Origin: Bacteroidaceae bacterium
GTDB taxonomy: Bacteria > Bacteroidota > Bacteroidia > Bacteroidales > Bacteroidaceae
Length of the DNA stretch: 24,586 bases
Direction of reading: 5' to 3'
Assembly (NCBI GenBank): GCA_017383665.1
Contig: JAFNWA010000220.1
Coordinates: 1-24,586 of the forward strand
Shown here piece after piece: positions 1 to 6,875 of the stretch (the first letter of the stretch is position 1; each line of letters begins with the position of its first letter). Below the pieces are notes generated by a model, which was given only the letters and a program-made list of their open reading frames with translations, did no database searches and was not told the DNA's origin. The translations under genes were made by a program, and so were the position numbers.

Positions 1-649
1 AATCATTGAAGTTTTTCTGGAGTATAGAATCTGTATATTGCACCTGGAAAAGGTGTGCGGATACATAGAGTACGCGTAGCTCAGGGTGTAGCTCCTTGAT
101 TTTTATACCAATGGCATTCACAAGGTGAGTCTTGCCGACACCTGATGAACCATGTATAAACAATGGATTGAATGCCCTACCCGGTTTATCGGCAACACTG
201 GCAGCTACTGAACGCGACAAACGGTTGCTGATGCCCTCTACATAGTTGTCGAAGGTATAACGGCTTATGAGCATGGAATCAAGCTCCTGTACGGCCTGCT
301 GCATGGCTGCCGGTGCACTGTTGCCACTGTTTGCTGTTCTCTTGCATGGTGAGCCATGGTTCTCTGTGCTGACTTCCATTGTAAGGTTGTTGTCCTTGTC
401 TGTGAGTACGCTGTACATCAATTGTGTACCCTTGCCCATCACCTTGAAGAGAGTAGAGCGCAACAAATCCACGAAATTACCCTCAAGGAACTCATATACA
501 AAATTGCTCTTGACCTGGATGGTAAGAGTGTTCCCCTCATACTTGAGCGGCTTTATATCCGCAAACCAAGTGCTGAAAGTTGTTTCAGAGACATTGTCGC
601 GAATGATCTCCAAACATTTATTCCATTTTGTATCGAGATGAGGTGTCAT
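1..649 (-). CDS. dnaA: Chromosomal replication initiator DnaA, N-terminal part (cut by window edge)
   Basis: DnaA is the AAA+ ATPase that binds DnaA boxes and melts the origin. The reading frame begins at ATG 649 on the minus strand and runs without a stop to the window edge, giving 216 codons. Residues 1-90 match the DnaA N-terminal DnaB-interaction domain (NVSETTFSTWF, then the IKPLKYEGNTLTI strand region). A variable Ser/Asn/Ala-rich linker follows at about 93-118, then the start of the AAA+ domain: YTFDNYVEGISNRL at 131-144, NPLFIHGSSGVGKTHL with Walker A at 167-175, and HPELRVLYVSAHLF at 188-201. Walker B, the sensors and the DNA-binding domain IV lie outside the window. There is no strong Shine-Dalgarno site, as is usual in Bacteroidota. 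The ATG was chosen because the conserved N-terminus starts directly after it. Confidence 0.95.
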   Translation of the reverse strand, partial: MTPHLDTKWNKCLEIIRDNVSETTFSTWFADIKPLKYEGNTLTIQVKSNFVYEFLEGNFVDLLRSTLFKVMGKGTQLMYSVLTDKDNNLTMEVSTENHGSPCKRTANSGNSAPAAMQQAVQELDSMLISRYTFDNYVEGISNRLSRSVAASVADKPGRAFNPLFIHGSSGVGKTHLVNAIGIKIKELHPELRVLYVSAHLFQVQYTDSILQKNFND

Positions 650-1216
650 CAACGGTTTGTGTTTTCTTATATATATTATATTGTTGGGATTAGAAGAGGA
701 GAAGGCAACAAGTGCCGTTTGTTTGGAAATGGTATCTGATACCTGCCCGTGACGGGCCGTCCTGTTTCCTCTTTCTGTCAATTCCTATGCAAATATCTGC
801 AAATAAAAATGAAATTGCAAGCAAAGAAAATGAACCAAAAAACTTGCTCTCAATAATAGGTTGTATATCAGAGGGTTAAAAAACATTACAGAACAAAGGT
901 TGTTGTTTTATGTTATTTTTTTTAAACATTGATTTTCAGAGTGTTATATCTTGTTGCACATGATCTCTTTATTGTGAAAGCTAACCCAAAAATGCCTTTC
1001 TTTTGTCTGTGGTGCTGGTTTTGCCTAAATGGTTTGTGAGTGTCATATTTTTCACCTTATTTGGAATGAGTCTATATAGTGTGATAAATTTTTTTATTTG
1101 AAAATAATTTATAGAACCGGTTGCTCGCCCGAAAAATGTGTCAATTAAATTTGTTTTTTATGAATTTATGATTTTAATTATACGGCTTCATTCGTGAAGA
1201 TGTATATATATTCCTT
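650..1216. other. Long AT-rich intergenic region upstream of dnaA
   Basis: There is no convincing ORF or RNA gene here. The dnaA-proximal part (about 700-760) holds three small perfect stems in the presumed dnaA leader: GGCA/TGCC at 704-707/713-716, GGTATC/GATACC at 731-736/738-743, and GCCCG/CGGGC at 745-749/753-757. From about 890 to 1200 the sequence is very AT-rich with several T-runs and an ATAAATT...AATTTAT inverted repeat near 1083-1114. That composition would suit an unwinding element, but I could not find DnaA boxes of the TTATNCACA type, so I do not call an origin. Confidence 0.5.
790..820 (-). promoter_or_regulatory. Possible dnaA promoter (sigma-ABfr type)
   Basis: Read on the minus strand, a TTG at 820-818 is followed after 20 nt by GATATTTG at 797-790. 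This is one mismatch from the Bacteroidota -7 consensus TAnnTTTG, with a normal -33/-7 spacing. It would give a dnaA leader of roughly 135 nt containing the three small stems at 704-757. It is a weak match in AT-rich sequence. Confidence 0.3.
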
Positions 1217-1258
1217 ATAACAAGCAATGACGGCAGCGATGCCGTCATTGCTTGTTAT
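1217..1258 (-). terminator. 19-bp perfect hairpin overlapping the dnaX stop codon
   Basis: Arms 1217-1235 and 1240-1258 are perfectly complementary over 19 bp around the 4-nt loop GCGA. The dnaX stop TAA (1257-1255) lies inside the base of the stem. No U-tract follows on the minus strand (AAGGAATATAT), so it is not a canonical intrinsic terminator. It may act as a 3'-end stabiliser or a Bacteroidota-style terminator. Confidence 0.6.
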
Positions 1259-3105
1259 CTTGCTATTTCAAGGTTCAGTTCTCTATGTAGTTTTTCTATC
1301 AGCGGGTTCTTCTCTACAAGTATTGAGAATTGTTTGCTTTTATCGCTTGTGTTCCGCACTACAACAACCTTGTTGACAACTATTCTCATTTTTATTTTTG
1401 CGCCACCCAGAAACTGGCTCATCCCCTCGCAGATTCTGCTCTCTTCTCGGCTGAAGAGTTCTGCAGCCATCGGGTTATCTACCGAGATTATGAATGTGGT
1501 GTCGTTTTCTTTTTTTGGCGCAATTATCTTCATGCGGTCGGCCAACGCACGCTCGTTCTCAGGAAGCCGCAAAGCGTATGAAGTCCAGGCCTGTACCAGA
1601 GTGGCATCAGTTATAGCGAAATTGTTAGCCTTCTCTACTTCTGCAACAACTGTGTCTTTTGTCTCGGCAATAACAGGTCGCTGAATTTCCTGTTGTGGCT
1701 GGTTCCCGATATTTGTTCTTGACCTTTGGAACATTTTGCCAAGTGATGTTCCGCTCTCGTTCCTTGAACGCAAACCCTCTGGGCGTCCCTGTAGAACTGC
1801 CGGCCCTGCTGGTGGAGTGCTCGGCTTTTGTACAGGTTGCGCAGGAGTCTGTTGTATTGCTGCCGGCTGTGCTGTTGTTGTGTGGGGTGCCGCCGGTGTG
1901 GGCGCTGCTGTGGTGGACACAACGGGCTGCACTCGCTGGGCACTTTGCTCAGCGGTGTTGAAAAGAGGTTTTAATATCTTGGGGCGACGCCCCCGTCCAT
2001 CCTCTCCGTCGCTGTCGCTCATCTGCGACAACTCAATGAGTGTGAGCTCTACATGCAGGCGTTTGTTGCGGCTTGTCCTGTAGTTAAGACTGCAGTTGCT
2101 GCATAATCTTATAGCATTGAACAGCATCTTCGGAGTGCAGCGTTTTGCCTGCTCAATGTATCTGTTGCGCAACTCGGCACTGCCCTCGAAAAGTTCTGCT
2201 GTGGCCTGGTCGCTATTTACCAGCAGATCTCTGAAGTGGGATGCTGCACCTTCTATGAAAATGTTGCCCTCAAAACCTTTGTTCAGAATATCATTGAATA
2301 GCAACAGACATTGTGATGCCTTCTTTTCAATGATGAAATCCGTGAGCCTGAAATAGTACTCATAGTCAAGCACATTGAGACTGTCGATGACCTTGGCGTA
2401 TGTAAGATCTCCTTGTGTAAAGCTTGCCATCTGGTCAAATAACGACAGCGCGTCGCGCATACAACCATCCGATTTCTGAGCGATTATACGCAAAGCCTCA
2501 TACTCGCAATTTATCCCCTCCTTGTTGGCGATGCTCTGTAGGTGTGCGATTATGTCGCCGGCCTCAATGCGGCTGAAGTCATATATCTGGCAACGCGATA
2601 GAATAGTGGGAATAATCTTGTGCTTTTCGGTTGTTGCAAGGATGAATATAGCGTGTGCCGGCGGTTCTTCAAGTGTTTTCAAAAAAGCATTGAAGGCCGC
2701 TTGTGAAAGCATGTGTACCTCGTCGATGATATATACTTTGTATCGCCCCACCTGGGGTGGAATGCGTACCTGTTCATTCAGTGAGCGTATGTCCTCGACC
2801 GAGTTGTTGCTTGCCGCATCGAGTTCATATATTGAATATGAACGCTGTTGGTTGAATGACTGGCACGACTCGCACTGGTTGCATGGCTCGCCGTTTTCAG
2901 TGGGGTTGGTACAGTTGATTGTCTTTGCAAAGATTCGTGCGCAAGTGGTCTTTCCCACACCTCTTGGTCCGCAGAACAGGTAGGCATGTGCCAATTTCCC
3001 ACTATGGATGGCATTCTTCAAGGTCGTCGTGAGCGATTTCTGCGAAACGACGGTCTCGAAAGTGTCAGGGCGGTACTTTCTGGCCGAAACTATGTAGTTT
3101 TCCAT
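1255..3105 (-). CDS. dnaX: DNA polymerase III subunit gamma/tau
   Basis: This is the clamp-loader ATPase of the replicative polymerase holoenzyme, 616 aa. Visible are the SARKYRPDTFETVV N-terminus, Walker A GPRGVGKTT at 46-54, the DnaX zinc module (C65, C75, C78, C81), Walker B YIIDEVH at 125-131, sensor 1 LATTE at 156-160 and the SRC arginine-finger motif at 170-172. AAA+ and collar domains run to about 360. A linker rich in Pro, Ala, Gln and Thr at 385-440 follows, then a C-terminal tau-like domain at about 495-616. The start at ATG 3105 gives the family N-terminus exactly, and a good promoter lies 33 bp upstream. I see no mid-gene slippery site, so a full-length tau-type product is expected. 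The stop codon lies inside a long hairpin. Confidence 0.97.
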   Translation of the reverse strand: MENYIVSARKYRPDTFETVVSQKSLTTTLKNAIHSGKLAHAYLFCGPRGVGKTTCARIFAKTINCTNPTENGEPCNQCESCQSFNQQRSYSIYELDAASNNSVEDIRSLNEQVRIPPQVGRYKVYIIDEVHMLSQAAFNAFLKTLEEPPAHAIFILATTEKHKIIPTILSRCQIYDFSRIEAGDIIAHLQSIANKEGINCEYEALRIIAQKSDGCMRDALSLFDQMASFTQGDLTYAKVIDSLNVLDYEYYFRLTDFIIEKKASQCLLLFNDILNKGFEGNIFIEGAASHFRDLLVNSDQATAELFEGSAELRNRYIEQAKRCTPKMLFNAIRLCSNCSLNYRTSRNKRLHVELTLIELSQMSDSDGEDGRGRRPKILKPLFNTAEQSAQRVQPVVSTTAAPTPAAPHTTTAQPAAIQQTPAQPVQKPSTPPAGPAVLQGRPEGLRSRNESGTSLGKMFQRSRTNIGNQPQQEIQRPVIAETKDTVVAEVEKANNFAITDATLVQAWTSYALRLPENERALADRMKIIAPKKENDTTFIISVDNPMAAELFSREESRICEGMSQFLGGAKIKMRIVVNKVVVVRNTSDKSKQFSILVEKNPLIEKLHRELNLEIAR

Positions 3106-3137
3106 TATTCTTTCTTGTATATGATTTTCACTTTACG

Positions 3138-3170
3138 CAAAGATAATGCAAACGAGTGAAATAATATCAA
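3138..3170 (-). promoter_or_regulatory. dnaX promoter (sigma-ABfr type)
   Basis: On the minus strand TTG (3170-3168) is followed after 22 nt by TATCTTTG (3145-3138), a perfect match to the Bacteroidota -7 element TAnnTTTG. The element ends 32 nt upstream of the dnaX ATG, so the leader is short. Confidence 0.6.
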
Positions 3171-3321
3171 GCTTGATTGAATATTTCATAGCGAGTGCGA
3201 CCTATTTTCAATGTCTGCTTCAAAGAATGCGCGGAGAAATGCTTTAACACCCCGATTGAATAACTTTATGTAGGCTCTAAAACTAATTCCATGCACATGA
3301 TGCTATGCATTGTTTTTTCAT

Positions 3322-3329
3322 TATCTTTG
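3322..3329 (+). promoter_or_regulatory. -7 element upstream of the divIC/ftsB-like gene
   Basis: TATCTTTG matches TAnnTTTG and lies 21 bp before the ATG at 3351. No clear -33 TTG is present at 19-22 nt upstream, so only the -7 half is supported. A transcript starting about 7 nt downstream would have a very short leader. Confidence 0.5.
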
Positions 3330-3350
3330 CACTAGAATATTCTATGATTC

Positions 3351-3659
3351 ATGCGTACAAAGTTTTTTGAAAAGATAAAGGTTGTTCTCAAGTGGATAAG
3401 GAATCACAAGTATATGTTTGTGACTGTTGTCTTTTTGGCTATAATACTTGTTATTGATGATAACAACATGATAAGCCACATGAAGAACCGTGCACTTATC
3501 GATGAACTTACGAATGAGATAAAATCAATGGAAATGGATTCTGCCGCCACACAGACCAAGCTAAGGCTGTACACTGAAAATGACAGTGATGTTATCGGGG
3601 ATGAGGCACGCAAGCGAGGGTTGCTGAAAGCTGGCGAAGATGCATTTATAATAAAGTAA
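3351..3659 (+). CDS. DivIC/FtsB-like septum formation initiator
   Basis: This is a 102-aa bitopic membrane protein of the FtsB/DivIC family, which joins the divisome through a periplasmic coiled coil with FtsL and FtsQ-like partners. It has a basic cytoplasmic N-terminus (1-20), one membrane helix at about 21-36 (YMFVTVVFLAIILVI), a coiled-coil stretch at about 40-78 and the family's C-terminal signature with EARKRGLLKAGEDAFII at 85-101. Length and architecture fit the family. It is followed after 9 bp by a small membrane protein gene, so the two are probably co-transcribed from the promoter at 3322. The division role is inferred from family membership. Confidence 0.85.
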   Translation: MRTKFFEKIKVVLKWIRNHKYMFVTVVFLAIILVIDDNNMISHMKNRALIDELTNEIKSMEMDSAATQTKLRLYTENDSDVIGDEARKRGLLKAGEDAFIIK

Positions 3660-3668
3660 TATACACAG

Positions 3669-4019
3669 GTGAAAAAGTTTCTTGTATTTTTAAATTACAC
3701 CGGCGCTTTAGTGCTGTTGGCCGGATTGCTTTTAAGGCTGATTCTCCCGGAAATATATTCGGTCGTTTATTTGAGCGGTGCTGTGGCCTTTGCCGTGACA
3801 CAGTTCTTTTTGCGTCCTCGTTATGAGGGTTTGGTTATGCGCCGTTTGGTTTCACAACAACAACTTGCCGGGCTTTTTCTTGTGGGCTCTGGAGTTCTAA
3901 TGTTTACTCATCACAATAACGAGTGGATTGTAATTCTGCTCTGCGGTGCATTGATGGAACTATACACAGTGTTCCGCCTGTCAAATGAAATGAAGAAATT
4001 GGAAAAAGGAAATGACTGA
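3669..4019 (+). CDS. Small four-helix membrane protein, function unknown
   Basis: This 116-aa protein starts at GTG 3669 and has four predicted membrane helices at about 9-27, 30-48, 64-80 and 85-103, with a basic loop (RPRYEGLVMRR) at 49-59 and a charged C-terminal tail (EMKKLEKGND). I do not recognise a named family. There is no in-frame ATG earlier, and the sequence MKKFLVFLNYTGAL is a plausible membrane-protein N-terminus. It sits 9 bp after the DivIC/FtsB-like gene, suggesting an operon and possibly a link to the envelope or division. That link is an inference from position only. Confidence 0.75.
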   Translation: MKKFLVFLNYTGALVLLAGLLLRLILPEIYSVVYLSGAVAFAVTQFFLRPRYEGLVMRRLVSQQQLAGLFLVGSGVLMFTHHNNEWIVILLCGALMELYTVFRLSNEMKKLEKGND

Positions 4020-4038
4020 AAGCGGATGTTTCAGTTAC

Positions 4039-4081
4039 ATAACACAAATCGGGTGAGCGACGCTCACCCGATTTGTGTTAT
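4039..4081. terminator. 20-bp perfect hairpin between convergent genes
   Basis: Arms 4039-4058 and 4062-4081 pair perfectly over 20 bp with a 3-nt loop GAC. It lies 20 bp after the stop of the plus-strand membrane protein gene and contains the stop TAA (4080-4078) of the minus-strand glucosaminidase gene. It could terminate both transcripts. Neither strand has a clear U-tract after the stem. Confidence 0.65.
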
Positions 4082-4980
4082 CTTAACCTTATCACATCTC
4101 CCACCTTCAGTGTTGTATAACTCTCATATTGTGGGTTCAGTTTGTATAACGATTTGACTCTTATGCCGTAAATCTGCGAAATCCTGTAAAGGCTTTCACC
4201 CCTTTTGGTGGTGTGGAAATTGTATCCTTTAGTAGCTTTCTTATTCTTTTTCTGAAGATAGACAATGTCGCCCTCTTTGAATATGTACTCTTTGTGCAGG
4301 TCATTGTACTTGCGTATTTTGCGTTTGGAGATTCCCAACTCCTTCGACAGTGATTTGAATGTATCACCATCACGGGCAATTACATATAGCAAACCGTTTG
4401 CTTTAAGGACCTCCCTTCTTGTATTCTCTGTTAGCTGTTGGTTCCTCTTTTTATCTCTTTTCCCCCCGGTATCATATTTGTAGAGTTCATACCTTTCTAT
4501 TATGCTTATGAGTTTCTTGTCATAATTCCGGTCCTCGGCATAATAGGCTTTCTTCAGTCCTTTTGCCCACCCTTTATAGTCGGTTCGCTTCAAATCAAAA
4601 AGAAAGTCATATCGGCTGTTGTTGCATAAGAACTTTGAATGATCCTCATATGATGTCTTGGCGTTTTTGTATCGACGGAATACGCACCATCGTCCATTGT
4701 CAAACGACAATATAGTATCACCTTCCCATCTGTTGTCAGCCTTTATTCCAAAATGATTGTTGCCCTTTGTGGCAAGAATACTTTTGCCCCTACCACTTTC
4801 AAGCAATCCTTGTGCAAGAGTTATACTGGCCGGGATACCATACTTTTTCATTTGCTCAACAGCTATGGTATGGAACTTTTCCAGATATATCTCGCTTTCA
4901 TTCTTTGTCTGTGCGCAGAGCGGATGACTCCCGGTAAATAACAATATGATGATCAGTATAAGAACCTTTGCCTGTTTCAT
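4078..4980 (-). CDS. Exported N-acetylglucosaminidase (GH73) with two LysM domains
   Basis: This is a peptidoglycan hydrolase predicted to cut the glycan strand in the periplasm. The 300-aa product has a signal peptide (1-24, ending HPLCAQ), a GH73/FlgJ-like glucosaminidase domain at about 30-170, and two LysM peptidoglycan-binding repeats at about 198-243 and 254-299. The likely catalytic Glu is E61 in LAQGLLESGRGKS, followed by the family's NNHFGIK at 74-80 and YEDHSKFL at 111-118. A basic linker (GGKRDKKRNQQ) at 172-182 separates catalytic and binding parts. The signal cysteine (C22) is not in a lipobox, so it is probably soluble periplasmic. It is monocistronic and divergent from cdd. Which bond is cut is inferred from the family. 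Confidence 0.9.
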   Translation of the reverse strand: MKQAKVLILIIILLFTGSHPLCAQTKNESEIYLEKFHTIAVEQMKKYGIPASITLAQGLLESGRGKSILATKGNNHFGIKADNRWEGDTILSFDNGRWCVFRRYKNAKTSYEDHSKFLCNNSRYDFLFDLKRTDYKGWAKGLKKAYYAEDRNYDKKLISIIERYELYKYDTGGKRDKKRNQQLTENTRREVLKANGLLYVIARDGDTFKSLSKELGISKRKIRKYNDLHKEYIFKEGDIVYLQKKNKKATKGYNFHTTKRGESLYRISQIYGIRVKSLYKLNPQYESYTTLKVGDVIRLR

Positions 4981-5024
4981 ATGTTGTAATAAATGCTAAA
5001 CTTGCTACAAAATAAATGAATAAA

Positions 5025-5055
5025 TTGTTTTTGCGCAAGATTTTCCCTACATTCG
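5025..5055 (+). promoter_or_regulatory. Promoter of the cdd-ptp-ruvC operon (sigma-ABfr type)
   Basis: TTG at 5025-5027, 20-nt spacer, then TACATTCG at 5048-5055, one mismatch from TAnnTTTG. Transcription starting near 5061 would give a leader of about 55 nt before the ATG at 5116. Confidence 0.5.
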
Positions 5056-5115
5056 CGCAAATAATTATGCGCAGGGTGCTTCTTGTGGCAACTTCGCGGT
5101 AAAATTATAAAGGTT

Positions 5116-5598
5116 ATGAAAGAGATGACAATAAATACAAAGGTGTTGGTTTGTACACTTGATGAACTCTCTCCTGCAGACAGAGAGGTCGTTGATGCTG
5201 CACGCGCGGCAACAGCTAACAGTTATGCGGTCTATTCACACTTCAATGTAGGTGCAGCTGTGCGTCTCGCCGATGGGACTATTGTACGCGGAACAAATCA
5301 GGAGAATGCGGCCTACCCGTCGGGGCTTTGTGCCGAGCGCACCACGCTTTTCTGGGCAAATTCTCAATACCCCACACAGGCTGTTGAAGTGCTTGCCATA
5401 GCTGCGCGTACCGAGCAGGGCGAGCTTCCAACACCAATACCTCCTTGCGGTGCATGTCGTCAGGTAATCCTTGAAACCGAAAAGCGTTTCAACAACGCTA
5501 TCCGCATCATACTCTATGGCGCGAAAGAGTGTTATATAATTGAAGATGGAGTGAAGGCATTGCTGCCACTCTCATTTGATGCCGGTTTCCTTGAATAA
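5116..5598 (+). CDS. cdd: Cytidine deaminase
   Basis: Hydrolytically deaminates cytidine and deoxycytidine to uridine and deoxyuridine for pyrimidine salvage. From ATG 5116 the protein is 160 aa. It shows the substrate loop around N61 and E63 (GTNQENAAYPSG), the zinc/proton-shuttle motif CAERT with C72 and E74, and the second zinc motif PCGAC with C111 and C114. The frame is open back to a TTG at 5083, adding 11 residues (MWQLRGKIIKV), but that extension is not family-like and lies almost on the promoter, so I chose the ATG. It is first in a likely operon with the tyrosine phosphatase gene (16 bp gap) and ruvC. Confidence 0.93.
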   Translation: MKEMTINTKVLVCTLDELSPADREVVDAARAATANSYAVYSHFNVGAAVRLADGTIVRGTNQENAAYPSGLCAERTTLFWANSQYPTQAVEVLAIAARTEQGELPTPIPPCGACRQVILETEKRFNNAIRIILYGAKECYIIEDGVKALLPLSFDAGFLE

Positions 5599-5614
5599 AC
5601 TGTCTATAAAAGAG

Positions 5615-6085
5615 ATGAAGAAAATAATGTTTGTGTGCCATGGGAACATCTGCCGTTCACCGATGGCTGAATATATAATGAAATCGCTGGTGCAAAGGGC
5701 TTGTGCCGGCGAAAACTTCTGTATAGAATCATCGGCAACCAGTCGTGAGGAGATTGGGAACGGGATATATCCACCTGCGGCGCAAATACTGTCGTTACAT
5801 GGAATTGAGAGTTACGGACATCGCGCCCGTCAGTTTACTGTAGCCGATTATAATAACTATGATCTGGTTATAGTAATGGAGGATTACAACAAGCGTAATC
5901 TCATGCGCCTTATCGGGTGTGACTGTGAGAACAAAGTTTGGAAATTGCTCGACTTCGTAGCCGAAGAACCGCAATCTTGCAATGGTGCCGATATTTCAGA
6001 TCCCTGGTATCATGGCAACTTCGACAAGACATACAAGGAGATAGAACAGGGGTGTAAAGGCTTGCTGAAGTATTTGGGGTATTGA
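5615..6085 (+). CDS. Low-molecular-weight protein tyrosine phosphatase
   Basis: This is a cytoplasmic phosphatase of the LMW-PTP family, 156 aa from ATG 5615. The catalytic P-loop C-x5-R is complete: C8-H-G-N-I-C13-R14-S15. The general-acid loop DPWYHG (D129) is followed by the usual C-terminal helix with YKEIEQGCKGLLKYL. An upstream TTG at 5576 would add 13 residues and overlap cdd, and the core family N-terminus starts at MKKIMFVCHGNICRSP, so I reject it. It lies between cdd and ruvC, with the next start only 1 bp after its stop. No tyrosine kinase or capsule genes are nearby, so the substrate is unknown. Confidence 0.93.
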   Translation: MKKIMFVCHGNICRSPMAEYIMKSLVQRACAGENFCIESSATSREEIGNGIYPPAAQILSLHGIESYGHRARQFTVADYNNYDLVIVMEDYNKRNLMRLIGCDCENKVWKLLDFVAEEPQSCNGADISDPWYHGNFDKTYKEIEQGCKGLLKYLGY

Positions 6086-6086
6086 T

Positions 6087-6662
6087 ATGAGAACTGTTGC
6101 CGATGACAAGGTGATAATGGGCATTGACCCGGGAACAAACATCATGGGATATGCTTTCATTGGCGTGAACGGAAACCGTGCTCGCCTCATTACCATGGGT
6201 GTGATTGATATGCGTAAATGCAAGGACATGTATATGAAACTTGGCGAGATTTTTGAAAGGGTGCAAGGATTGATAGCATCCTTTCTGCCCGATGAGCTTG
6301 CCATTGAAGCACCTTTCTTTGGGAAGAATGTGCAGAGTATGCTCAAGTTGGGCAGGGCACAGGGGGTGGCCATTGCTGCAGCCATAAGTCGTCAGGTTCC
6401 GATTCATGAATATGCTCCGCTCAAGATAAAGATGGCTATTACCGGCAATGGCTCGGCATCAAAGGAGCAGGTCGCAGACATGCTGCGCCGAATGCTCAAC
6501 ATCTCCGGTGGCGAGATGCCGCAGTTTATGGATGCAACCGATGCACTTGGCGCGGCGTTCTGCCATTATCTGCAAAACGGCAAGCCAGTGAGTGAGAAAA
6601 AGTATTCCTCATGGGCCGATTTCGTAAACAAGAATCCCGGCAAGGTGAAAACTGAAAGCTGA
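6087..6662 (+). CDS. ruvC: Holliday junction resolvase RuvC
   Basis: RuvC is the structure-specific endonuclease that resolves Holliday junctions with RuvAB. At 191 aa it has the four expected acidic catalytic residues: D14 in GIDPGT, E74 in AIEAPF, and D149 and D152 in MDATDALGAA. The FGKNVQSMLKLGRAQG segment (78-93) is typical of the family. It starts 1 bp after the phosphatase stop, so translation is probably coupled. The extreme C-terminus (KTES) and the stop codon are supplied by a period-14 DNA repeat that begins at 6648. The end of this gene therefore appears to have been reshaped by intergenic repeat sequence. Confidence 0.95.
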   Translation: MRTVADDKVIMGIDPGTNIMGYAFIGVNGNRARLITMGVIDMRKCKDMYMKLGEIFERVQGLIASFLPDELAIEAPFFGKNVQSMLKLGRAQGVAIAAAISRQVPIHEYAPLKIKMAITGNGSASKEQVADMLRRMLNISGGEMPQFMDATDALGAAFCHYLQNGKPVSEKKYSSWADFVNKNPGKVKTES

Positions 6663-6682
6663 AAACTGAAATCTGAAAACTG
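6648..6682 (+). repeat. Period-14 tandem repeat at the ruvC 3' end
   Basis: AAAACTGAAAGCTG (6648-6661) is followed by AAAACTGAAATCTG (6662-6675) and a partial AAAACTG (6676-6682). The first unit provides the last codons and TGA stop of ruvC. Confidence 0.8.
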
Positions 6683-6686
6683 TGGA

Positions 6687-6765
6687 AGAGATTTCTCCGT
6701 CGCTGCGCTCGGTCGAAATGACAGACTTTTGCTCTTAGTCTTTCTGAGCTGAGTGAAGAATCTCT
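6687..6765. repeat. Imperfect palindromic intergenic element
   Basis: The ends are inverted copies starting AGAGATT (6687-6693) and ending AATCTCT (6759-6765). The inner parts also resemble each other in inverted orientation: AGAGATTTCTCCG...GACAGAC on one side and the reverse complement of GTCTTTCTG...GAATCTCT on the other. The wording AGATTTCT...TCGAAATGACA resembles dispersed intergenic repeats I associate with Bacteroidota genomes; that link is from memory and unverified. It lies between convergent ruvC and ribH and may help end transcription. Confidence 0.55.
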
Positions 6766-6792
6766 TTATCGCAACACCGTCTTTTGACTTTA

Positions 6793-6858
6793 GCCCCTAC
6801 GGGCGTCGACCTTCGGTTCGCAACCCGCGAGGCACCAATTTTATCGGTGCTGCTCGCG
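6793..6858. repeat. GC-rich structured segment between ruvC and ribH
   Basis: Several stems follow each other: GCCC/GGGC around CTAC at 6793-6804, then CGCGAG-GCACC (6826-6836) pairing with GGTGC-TG-CTCGCG (6846-6858) with a 2-nt bulge and a 9-nt loop. It ends 17 bp before the ribH stop codon (6876-6878, complement). It is GC-rich compared with neighbouring intergenic DNA. It could be the ribH terminator or part of a dispersed repeat. Confidence 0.45.
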
Positions 6859-6875
6859 ACTAATTGCTGCCGGTG

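Noticed and set aside
267..739. Two overlapping plus-strand ORFs of 124 and 127 aa
   Set aside because: They lie antisense to the dnaA coding frame, which encodes a clear DnaA N-terminus and Walker A motif; they are shadow frames.
650..1216. Possible origin of replication beside dnaA
   Set aside because: AT-rich and in a plausible place, but no TTATNCACA-type DnaA boxes could be found on either strand.
1510..1516. A7 run on the coding strand of dnaX, a possible slippery site for programmed frameshifting
   Set aside because: It falls at codons 531-532 of 616, far beyond the domain III boundary used for gamma/tau production, and no downstream structure was evident.
1635..1943. 102-aa minus-strand ORF inside dnaX, rich in Gln, His, Pro and Arg
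   Set aside because: Alternative frame of the low-complexity DnaX linker; composition explained by the repeat-like codons of dnaX.
5083..5115. TTG start extending cytidine deaminase by 11 residues
   Set aside because: The extension is not family-like, and ATG 5116 gives the normal length.
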